Shown piece by piece: positions 1 to 4,235 of a stretch of DNA of 12,116 nucleotides; positions within the stretch are counted from its first letter, which is position 1, and each line of letters begins with the position of its first letter. The notes beneath the pieces were generated by a model. The model did no database searches. It saw only the letters and a program-made list of their open reading frames with translations, and was not told where the DNA came from. This stretch comes from an uncultured Ruthenibacterium sp. Lineage in GTDB: Bacteria; Bacillota; Clostridia; Oscillospirales; Ruminococcaceae. Location: positions 1 to 12,116 of the forward strand of contig CAJUMH010000042.1 in assembly GCA_910587145.1 (NCBI GenBank), in the 5' to 3' direction. Made by a program: the position numbers and the translations under genes.

Positions 1-1
1 A

Positions 2-52
2 AAGGACGCCGCCGGCCGCTGGGTACTAAAAGAGCCCATCTGGAAGGAATAA
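2..52 (+). CDS. Possible C-terminal tail of an unidentified upstream gene (partial)
   Basis: Reading from base 2, the frame is open from the window edge and gives 16 codons (KDAAGRWVLKEPIWKE) before a TAA at 50-52. The composition looks like a real protein C-terminus, and a terminator-like hairpin lies about 28 nt after the stop. Base 1 begins inside the gene, so its start and most of its length are outside the window. I do not recognise the family. The other two + frames give arginine-rich or very short peptides. Sixteen codons are too few to be sure this is coding. Confidence 0.4.
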   Translation, partial: KDAAGRWVLKEPIWKE

Positions 53-79
53 TCCACCGGAGACGGCCCCGGTGCGGGC

Positions 80-102
80 GCTGACCGGAACGGCAGCCTT
101 TT
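80..102 (+). terminator. Weak intrinsic terminator-like hairpin before asnB
   Basis: GCTG (80-83) pairs with CAGC (94-97) and CCG (85-87) with CGG (91-93), with A84 bulged and a GAA loop. The stem is followed by C and TTTT (99-102). It lies just after the putative end of the upstream gene. The stem is 7 bp and the T-run has only four bases, so activity is uncertain. Confidence 0.35.
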
Positions 103-113
103 ACACAGGCACA

Positions 114-152
114 GGCGCTTTCCGGAAAACGCCCCGAATGCGCCGAATGGGG
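114..152 (+). other. Structured asnB leader segment
   Basis: An imperfect 20-bp palindrome centred on CCGG (114-133, one mismatch per arm) is followed by CCCC (132-135) that can pair with GGGG (149-152). The second loop contains CGAATG twice (135-140 and 144-149) in direct orientation. The 13-mer CGAATGCGCCGAA (135-147) recurs exactly in the gltB leader at 4077-4089. No convincing sigma-A promoter is visible between 53 and 160, so asnB may be transcribed from further upstream. Function unknown. Confidence 0.3.
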
Positions 153-164
153 AAGATCGTAAAA

Positions 165-172
165 AGAGGTGA
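165..172 (+). promoter_or_regulatory. Ribosome binding site that decides the asnB start
   Basis: AGAGGTGA closely matches the anti-Shine-Dalgarno complement. It is 6 nt from the ATG at 179 but only 3 nt from the in-frame ATG at 176. Together with the need for an N-terminal cysteine, this favours the second ATG. Confidence 0.75.
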
Positions 173-178
173 GAAATG

Positions 179-1762
179 ATGTGCTCGATCATGGGATACT
201 GCGACAGCCGGGCCGATCGGGCTGTGTTTGAACAGGGATTTGTGCAAACAGTTTCCCGCGGGCCGGACGAAAGCCGCGTGGTGGACACCGGGCATGGGCT
301 ACTGGGCTTTCACCGGTTAGCAATTATGGGCCTTACTCCGGCCGGAATGCAGCCCTTTGCGCTGGACGGCAGCTATGCGGTATGCAACGGCGAGCTGTAT
401 GGCTTTCGGGCGCAGCGCGAAATTTTAAAGGCAAAGGGCTACACCTTTGCCGGCGATTCGGATTGCGAGATCCTGCTGCCGATGTACCGGGAGTACGGGG
501 TGAAACTGTTTTCCATGCTGGATGCGGAATTTGCCTGCATCCTTTATGATGGCAGCACGCGGGAATTTATTGCGGCCCGGGATCCCATCGGCATTCGTCC
601 GCTCTACTACGGGTACGATCCGGCGGGCAGCATTGTGTTTGCCAGTGAGCCCAAAAATCTGGTGGGGCTTGTGGAAAAAATTGTGCCCTTTCCGCCGGGG
701 CACTATTACAGGGACGGCTCGTTTTGGCCTTATTGCAGAATCGAACAGGCGGAGCGCGTATGTTACGACAGTGTGGACGCTGCTTGCCGGAGCATTCACG
801 ACAGGCTTGTGGCCGGCGTTGAAAAACGGCTGGTGTCAGATGCCAAAATCGGGTTTTTGCTTTCCGGCGGCCTGGATTCCTCGCTTGTCTGCGCCATTGC
901 CGCCCGAAAAAGCAAAACGCCCATCCGCACCTTTGCCATCGGCATGCGCAAGGACGCCATCGATCTGAAATATGCCCGGCAGGCAGCCGAATGGATCGGC
1001 AGCGAGCACACCGAGGTGTATATGACGCCCGAGGACGTGATCGCTGCGCTCCGGCCGGTGGTGTGGCTGCTGGGAAGCTTTGATATCACGACCATACGCG
1101 CCTCCATCGGCATGTATCTGGTCTGCAAAGCCATTCATGAGCAAACCGATATTCGGGTGCTTCTGACAGGCGAGATCTCGGACGAGCTGTTCGGCTACAA
1201 GTATACGGATTATGCGCCCGATGCGGCAGCCTTTCAGGCGGAGGCCCAAAAGCGTCTGCGGGAGCTGCATCTGTACGATGTGCTGCGGGCCGACCGGTGC
1301 ATTTCGGTAAACTCGCTGGAGGCGCGGGTGCCCTTTGGGGATCTGGATCTTGTGCGGTATGTTATGAGCCTGGATCCGGAAATAAAGCTGAACCGCTACG
1401 GAAAGGGAAAATACCTTTTGCGCAGGGCGTTTGCGGAAGGGGACTATCTGCCGCCGGAGCTTCTCTGGCGGGAAAAAGCCGCTTTTTCGGATGCGGTGGG
1501 CCATTCGATGGTAGATATTTTGAAGGAATACGCCGAAAGCTGCTATACCGACGCGGAATTTGCGGCGGGATGCCAAAAATACAGCCACGCCCGGCCTTTT
1601 ACCAAGGAGTCTCTGCTTTATCGCGGCATTTTCGAACAATATTATCCGGGGCAGGGCGAAATGATCCCGGATTTCTGGATGCCGAACCGCGCATGGGAAG
1701 GCTGCAATGTAGACGACCCTTCCGCCCGCGTGCTGGCAAACTACGGGGACAGCGGGTGCTGA
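179..1762 (+). CDS. asnB: Asparagine synthetase, glutamine-hydrolysing (AsnB)
   Basis: This cytoplasmic enzyme converts aspartate, glutamine and ATP to asparagine, glutamate, AMP and PPi. There are two ATGs in a row (176 and 179). The second is preferred because it puts Cys at position 2, and Met removal then leaves the N-terminal Cys nucleophile of class II amidotransferases; that start gives 527 residues. Counting from the ATG at 176, the N-terminal glutaminase domain (to about residue 185) shows RGPDES (29-33), GFHRLAIMG (44-52), CNGELYG (70-76), GDSDCEIL (93-100) and ARDPIGIRP (134-142). The synthetase domain has the PP-loop SGGLDSS (230-236), GEISDELFG (332-340), EARVPF (382-387) and the family-typical tail DPSARVL. 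Length is close to the 554 residues of the E. coli enzyme, so it is complete. It is followed by glnA, whose product supplies the glutamine, but glnA has its own promoter. No catalytic motif is visibly missing. asnB is used as the family symbol; other asparagine synthetase paralogues cannot be excluded. Confidence 0.95.
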   Translation: MCSIMGYCDSRADRAVFEQGFVQTVSRGPDESRVVDTGHGLLGFHRLAIMGLTPAGMQPFALDGSYAVCNGELYGFRAQREILKAKGYTFAGDSDCEILLPMYREYGVKLFSMLDAEFACILYDGSTREFIAARDPIGIRPLYYGYDPAGSIVFASEPKNLVGLVEKIVPFPPGHYYRDGSFWPYCRIEQAERVCYDSVDAACRSIHDRLVAGVEKRLVSDAKIGFLLSGGLDSSLVCAIAARKSKTPIRTFAIGMRKDAIDLKYARQAAEWIGSEHTEVYMTPEDVIAALRPVVWLLGSFDITTIRASIGMYLVCKAIHEQTDIRVLLTGEISDELFGYKYTDYAPDAAAFQAEAQKRLRELHLYDVLRADRCISVNSLEARVPFGDLDLVRYVMSLDPEIKLNRYGKGKYLLRRAFAEGDYLPPELLWREKAAFSDAVGHSMVDILKEYAESCYTDAEFAAGCQKYSHARPFTKESLLYRGIFEQYYPGQGEMIPDFWMPNRAWEGCNVDDPSARVLANYGDSGC

Positions 1763-1929
1763 ACCGGCTTTCGGCTCCGATGCCCGGCAGGCACTCTTGG
1801 CTGGAGATCGGCTCAGGCTCTTTCATTCCTGCCGACAGCTGCCGAAGGCCCGATGGCTGCAAAAAATCCGACAGCTTCCAAAAATGAAAAAAACGCCGGG
1901 GCGCCGTTTGCAAAAAGTTCCAAAAAATC
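1763..1929 (+). other. asnB-glnA intergenic segment upstream of the glnA promoter
   Basis: No credible gene is present. Two hairpins can form: TCGG/CAGG (1808-1811, 1814-1817) with CCTG/CCGA (1828-1835), and CAGC (1836-1839) with GCTG (1856-1859) enclosing GCC-GAA-GGC (1841-1849). Neither is followed by a T-run, so there is no clear + strand terminator for asnB, and read-through into the glnA leader is possible. Confidence 0.5.
1884..1911 (-). terminator. Terminator-like hairpin facing the minus strand, with no gene in front of it
   Basis: AAACG (1891-1895) pairs with CGTTT (1905-1909) and CG (1897-1898) with CG (1902-1903), with one C-C mismatch and a GGG loop. On the minus strand the stem is followed by seven T (complement of A1887-A1893); on the plus strand only TTTGC follows. 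No minus-strand gene ends here. It may stop antisense transcripts, act as a weak asnB terminator, or be fortuitous. Confidence 0.3.
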
Positions 1930-1958
1930 TTGACAATTTTGTCACGAAGGACTATACT
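1930..1958 (+). promoter_or_regulatory. Sigma-A promoter of glnA
   Basis: There is a perfect -35 TTGACA (1930-1935), a 17-bp spacer and a -10 TATACT (1953-1958), one base off consensus. Transcription should start around 1963-1966, giving a leader of roughly 110 nt before glnA. The upstream flank is A-rich (AAAAAGTTCCAAAAAA). The -35 lies inside the upstream-open extension of the glnA frame, which shows that the translation start must be further downstream. Confidence 0.88.
1931..1944. promoter_or_regulatory. Inverted repeat overlapping the glnA -35 box, possible operator
   Basis: TGACAA (1931-1936) and TTGTCA (1939-1944) form a perfect 6-bp inverted repeat with a 2-bp spacer. It covers most of the -35 hexamer and the start of the spacer, where a bound repressor would block RNA polymerase. 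It does not match the GlnR/TnrA box (TGTNA-N7-TNACA). The binding protein is unknown, and the overlap with a consensus -35 accounts for half of the repeat. Confidence 0.35.
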
Positions 1959-1973
1959 GAACACGATTCAGGT

Positions 1974-1992
1974 GCGAACAATGGCGTTCCGC
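1974..1992 (+). promoter_or_regulatory. Candidate antiterminator hairpin (ANTAR-type hexaloop) in the glnA leader
   Basis: GAAC (1976-1979) pairs with GTTC (1986-1989) around the hexaloop AATGGC. The stem can be extended by GC (1974-1975) with GC (1991-1992) if C1990 is bulged. The loop has A at position 1 and G at position 4, the reported signature of ANTAR target hairpins. Its loop and 3' arm overlap the 5' arm of the terminator at 1980-2020, so the two structures exclude each other. Known targets are paired hairpins. I find no good second hexaloop hairpin between the predicted transcription start and this one, which lowers confidence. Confidence 0.45.
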
Positions 1993-2020
1993 CCCGCAAA
2001 GGGGGAGGAGCGCCATTTTT
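1980..2020 (+). terminator. Intrinsic terminator (attenuator) in the glnA leader
   Basis: AATGGCG (1980-1986) pairs with CGCCATT (2011-2017). The stem continues through a T-G wobble, TCC with GGA, a G-A mismatch and CCCC (1992-1995) with GGGG (2002-2005). The loop is GCAAAG. The run TTTTT (2016-2020) follows, sharing two T with the stem. It begins about 15 nt after the predicted transcription start and ends more than 50 nt before glnA, so it is placed to abort transcription early rather than to end asnB transcripts. Confidence 0.75.
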
Positions 2021-2073
2021 GCATTGACAAAGAGGATCATAGAGGGACGGTAAATCAGAAAGGGGAAATGGAT

Positions 2074-3405
2074 ATGGGGTACAGCAAACAGGACATCATC
2101 CGCATGGTAAGGGAGGAAGATGTTAAGTTCATCCGGATGCAATTTACAGATATTTTCGGGCAGCTGAAAAACGTGGCGATCACGGCCTCTCAAATCGAAA
2201 AAGCGGTGGACAATCAGGTGATGATCGACGGTTCTTCCATCGAGGGCTTTGTGCGCATCAATGAATCCGACCAGTATCTTTGGCCGGATCTTGACAGCTT
2301 CGTCATTTTTCCCTGGCGGCCGCAGCACGGCAAGGTAGCGCGGCTTATTTGTGACATCCATAACCCGGACGGCAGCCCATTTGTGGGCGACCCGCGCGGC
2401 GTTTTGAAGCGGGCGCTGGAAAAGGCGCGTGCAATGGGCTACGATGCGTTCAACATCGGCCCCGAGGCGGAATTCTTCCTCTTTCAAACCGACGAGGAGG
2501 GCAAGCCTACCACGAAGACCAACGACGAAGCCGGCTATTTCGATCTGGGCCCGCTCGACCACGGCGAATCGACCCGGCGGGAGATCTGCCTGACGCTGGA
2601 GGAGATGGGCTACGAAATTGAGGCCAGCCACCATGAGGTGGCACGAGGCCAGCACGAGATCGACTTCAAATACGCCCCGGCCCTCCAGTGTGCCGATAAG
2701 ATTATGACCTTCAAGCTGGCCGTTAAAACTCTGGCGCAAAAGAACGGTCTGCACGCAACCTTTATGCCAAAGCCCATCTTTGGCATCAATGGCTCGGGCA
2801 TGCATACCAATATGTCCCTGTTCCGAAACGGCAAAAACGTATTCTTCGACGAGAACGGGGAAAAGGGCCTCTCCAAAGAAGCATACGCCTTTATCGCCGG
2901 CATTCTTGCCCATATGAAAGGCATGACCGCGGTGACAAACCCGCTTGTCAATTCGTATAAGCGGCTGGTGCCGGGCTATGAGGCGCCCTGTTATCTGGCG
3001 TGGTCGGCCTCCAACCGCTCGGCCCTCATCCGCATTCCCGCGGCCCGCGGGCAGGCGACCCGCGTAGAGCTGCGCTGCCCCGATCCTTCGTGCAACCCCT
3101 ATCTTGCGCTGGCTGTCTGCCTTGCCGCCGGGCTGGACGGCATCGAAAAGGGCATGACGCCGCCCGCCGAGATCACCGAGAACATCTTTGCCATGACGCC
3201 CGAAACCCGCCGCAGCCGCGGTATTGACGCTTTGCCCGGCTCGCTGGAGGAGGCGCTCGGGGCCATGCGGGCAGATCCGCTGATCAAAGACACCCTCGGA
3301 GAGCATGTCTTTGGGCAGTTCCTTGCCGGCAAGGAAGCCGAATGGGACGAGTACCGTACCCGCGTTTCCTCCTGGGAGCGGGAAAAGTACATGATCAATT
3401 ATTGA
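2074..3405 (+). CDS. glnA: Glutamine synthetase, type I-alpha
   Basis: This cytoplasmic dodecameric enzyme makes glutamine from glutamate, ammonia and ATP. From the ATG at 2074 it has 443 residues, about the same as B. subtilis GlnA (444). AAGGGG at 2060-2065 sits 8 nt before this ATG but only 2 nt before the alternative ATG at 2068, so 2074 is preferred. The frame extends further upstream, but that part overlaps the promoter and leader. Visible motifs are DGSSIEGF (52-59), GPEAEFFLF (129-137), EASHHEVARGQHEIDF (183-198), KPIFGINGSGMH (233-244), NPLVNSYKRLVPGYEAP (289-305) and NRSALIRIP (314-322). Arg61 in GFVRINESD corresponds to the B. subtilis arginine implicated in glutamine feedback inhibition. 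The tyrosine adenylylated in enteric enzymes and its NLYDLP context are absent (FAMTPETRR instead), so control should be by feedback and transcription. An ANTAR regulator follows after one base, and an attenuator precedes it. Confidence 0.97.
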   Translation: MGYSKQDIIRMVREEDVKFIRMQFTDIFGQLKNVAITASQIEKAVDNQVMIDGSSIEGFVRINESDQYLWPDLDSFVIFPWRPQHGKVARLICDIHNPDGSPFVGDPRGVLKRALEKARAMGYDAFNIGPEAEFFLFQTDEEGKPTTKTNDEAGYFDLGPLDHGESTRREICLTLEEMGYEIEASHHEVARGQHEIDFKYAPALQCADKIMTFKLAVKTLAQKNGLHATFMPKPIFGINGSGMHTNMSLFRNGKNVFFDENGEKGLSKEAYAFIAGILAHMKGMTAVTNPLVNSYKRLVPGYEAPCYLAWSASNRSALIRIPAARGQATRVELRCPDPSCNPYLALAVCLAAGLDGIEKGMTPPAEITENIFAMTPETRRSRGIDALPGSLEEALGAMRADPLIKDTLGEHVFGQFLAGKEAEWDEYRTRVSSWEREKYMINY

Positions 3406-3406
3406 T

Positions 3407-3952
3407 ATGGATTCCATCATCGTAGCCTATGAGCGTCAGGCAAACTGCGACCGTGTGCGCAGAATTTTGGAAGATACCGGCGGTTTTTCCTGCGTGGTCT
3501 GCCGCAGCGGTGCGCAGGTTCGCCGGATGGCCAACAGGATGCGCTCCGGGCTTGTGATCTGCGGCTTTAAGCTGCTGGACGAAAGCTGTGAATCCATTTA
3601 CAACGATCTGCCCGGCGGATATGTGATGCTGATGACGGCTTCTCCCGCGCAGCTGGAGCTGTGCGAGGCAAAGGATATTTTCAAGCTGCCGCTTCCCGCA
3701 CACAGTCTGGAGCTGATTACCTCGGTACGGCTGCTCTCGCAGCTTGCCGCCGCCCGCATTCCGCCGGCGGAACGCGGGCAGGAGGAGCAGGAACTGGTGG
3801 ATCGTGCCAAACAACTTTTGATGGAGCACTACGGCATGAATGAAGAGCAGGCGCACCGTCTTCTGCAAAGGCGAAGCATGGACAGCGGCGTCCGTCTGGC
3901 GGACATTGCCCGACAGGTGCTGGAAGAAAAATGGCCGGGCAATGACGCCTGA
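3407..3952 (+). CDS. ANTAR-domain antitermination regulator with degenerate receiver (NitR-like)
   Basis: The protein has 181 residues. Residues 1-110 have the alternating strand/helix pattern of a response-regulator receiver, but the acidic pair after the first strand is missing (IIVAYER). The expected phospho-acceptor Asp is replaced (LVICGFK, Gly53 in that area), and only a Lys near the last strand (FKLPLP, Lys93) remains. Residues 125-178 fit the ANTAR RNA-binding helices: VDRAKQLLMEHYGMNEEQAH, then a segment with RLLQRRSM and LADIARQVLEE. ANTAR proteins bind small hairpins in nascent RNA and prevent termination. The start lies one base after the glnA stop (TGATATG) with no strong ribosome binding site nearby, so translation is probably coupled to glnA. 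From memory, a NitR regulator occupies the same place between glnA and the glutamate synthase genes in Clostridium saccharobutylicum. Likely targets, by inference, are the glnA leader and the region before gltB. The signal it senses is not visible. Confidence 0.88.
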   Translation: MDSIIVAYERQANCDRVRRILEDTGGFSCVVCRSGAQVRRMANRMRSGLVICGFKLLDESCESIYNDLPGGYVMLMTASPAQLELCEAKDIFKLPLPAHSLELITSVRLLSQLAAARIPPAERGQEEQELVDRAKQLLMEHYGMNEEQAHRLLQRRSMDSGVRLADIARQVLEEKWPGNDA

Positions 3953-3959
3953 CAGGAAC

Positions 3960-3982
3960 AAACCGCCAAAGGGAAAACCGCC
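3960..3982 (+). repeat. Duplicated left arm AAACCGCC before the first post-glnA hairpin
   Basis: AAACCGCC occurs at 3960-3967 and again at 3975-3982. Both copies can pair with GGCGGTTT at 4011-4018, giving two mutually exclusive stems for the same right arm. The nearer copy pairs over 9 bp (AAAACCGCC). Confidence 0.5.
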
Positions 3983-4019
3983 TGCCACTTTTGGGCAGAT
4001 TCGGCCGAACGGCGGTTTT
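3974..4019 (+). terminator. Branched terminator-like hairpin after the ANTAR gene
   Basis: AAAACCGCC (3974-3982) pairs perfectly with GGCGGTTTT (4011-4019). Inside lie a second stem, CTGCC (3982-3986, sharing C3982) with GGCAG (3994-3998), and the 10-bp palindrome TTCGGCCGAA (4000-4009). The T-run is only four bases and part of the stem, so termination would be modest. The end of the glnA-ANTAR transcript is the natural role; a regulatory three-way junction is the alternative. Confidence 0.5.
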
Positions 4020-4025
4020 GCGAGC

Positions 4026-4070
4026 GGGGGCGACAGCGCTGGGCACGCTGCCGCCCCCTGTTTGCTTTTT
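4026..4070 (+). terminator. Strong intrinsic terminator between the ANTAR gene and gltB
   Basis: GGGGGCG (4026-4032) pairs with CGCCCCC (4052-4058) and CAGCG (4034-4038) with CGCTG (4046-4050). There is one A-C mismatch and a 7-nt loop. The T-rich tail is TGTTTGCTTTTT (4059-4070). This very GC-rich 12-bp stem should end much of the glnA-ANTAR transcription unless overridden, which matters because no strong gltB promoter is visible downstream. Confidence 0.65.
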
Positions 4071-4094
4071 CGGAAGCGAATGCGCCGAAAAAGC
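4064..4094. repeat. Perfect 10-bp inverted repeat GCTTTTTCGG / CCGAAAAAGC
   Basis: The arms at 4064-4073 and 4085-4094 are separated by 11 nt. The left arm contains the T-run of the preceding terminator. The loop contains CGAATGCG, and the 13-mer CGAATGCGCCGAA shared with the asnB leader spans loop and right arm (4077-4089). A smaller GCG-AATG-CGC hairpin (4076-4085) is an alternative fold. Both strands would show a T-run in the left arm position, so it has no clear terminator polarity. Confidence 0.55.
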
Positions 4095-4157
4095 ATGGCG
4101 TCCTTTGGGTGAAAAAGCATGAGATCCCCCGGGCAAAAAGCACAATATCCCTCGGGG
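4087..4157 (+). repeat. Three tandem 23-24 bp direct repeats upstream of gltB
   Basis: Units start at about 4087, 4111 and 4134. Each begins with AAAAAGCA and ends with TCC-N3-GGG (unit cores TCCTTTGGG, TCCCCCGGG, TCCCTCGGG). By eye, units 1 and 2 match at 17 of 23 positions and units 2 and 3 at 18 of 23. The CC-N3-GG part of each unit is a small inverted repeat. This looks like an array of binding sites, for protein on DNA or on RNA, in front of gltB. The ligand is unknown. Confidence 0.6.
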
Positions 4158-4212
4158 CTGTTGACAAAGCCGCCCCTTTGAAAATTTCGGGGCGTTGTCC
4201 GTCAACAGCCCC
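4154..4212. repeat. Nested inverted repeat directly upstream of gltB
   Basis: GGGGCTGTTGAC (4154-4165) and GTCAACAGCCCC (4201-4212) are perfect 12-bp complements. Inside them CGCCCC (4171-4176) pairs with GGGGCG (4189-4194) around a 12-nt A/T-rich loop. No T-run follows, so it is not a normal terminator. A TTGACA lies at 4161-4166, but no acceptable -10 is found 16-18 bp later. The element ends 23 nt before the gltB start and would form a stable leader stem. The left arm overlaps the end of the third direct repeat. Confidence 0.7.
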
Positions 4213-4214
4213 AT

Positions 4215-4228
4215 CCTCCGAAAAGAGG
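4215..4228 (+). promoter_or_regulatory. gltB ribosome binding site within a small sequestering hairpin
   Basis: The Shine-Dalgarno sequence AGAGG (4224-4228) lies 7 nt before the gltB ATG. GAGG (4225-4228) can pair with CCTC (4215-4218) around the loop CGAAAA. A 4-bp stem is weak alone but stacks close to the large stem at 4154-4212, so translation could be reduced when the leader is folded. Confidence 0.45.
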
Positions 4229-4235
4229 TTTTAAA

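Noticed and set aside
1957..1973. CTGAA/TTCAG hairpin as the first member of an ANTAR hairpin pair
   Set aside because: The loop has five bases without the A1/G4 pattern, and the left arm overlaps the -10 box, so it is not in RNA made from this promoter.
2024..2052. A second TTGACA (2024-2029) as another glnA promoter
   Set aside because: The hexamer 17 bp downstream is ACGGTA, far from TATAAT, and neighbouring spacings are no better.
1930..2073. Upstream extension of glnA to earlier start codons
   Set aside because: The extension overlaps the -35/-10 promoter and the leader terminator, and the protein from 2074 already matches the normal N-terminus of the family.
1942..3420. A 492-codon open frame on the minus strand opposite glnA
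   Set aside because: It is the shadow of a GC-rich gene whose codon pattern suppresses antisense stops; the product has no recognisable domain and glnA is unmistakable.
4087..4157. CRISPR array
   Set aside because: Only three imperfect repeats with no separate unique spacers and no cas genes; the repeat is contiguous.
4161..4189. TTGACA at 4161-4166 as a gltB promoter
   Set aside because: Spacings of 16-18 bp give AATTTC, ATTTCG and TTTCGG, which are poor -10 boxes; the hexamer is explained as part of the inverted repeat.
3953..4235. T-box or known riboswitch before gltB
   Set aside because: No AGGGTGG-type T-box sequence and no conserved core of a riboswitch class that I know is visible.
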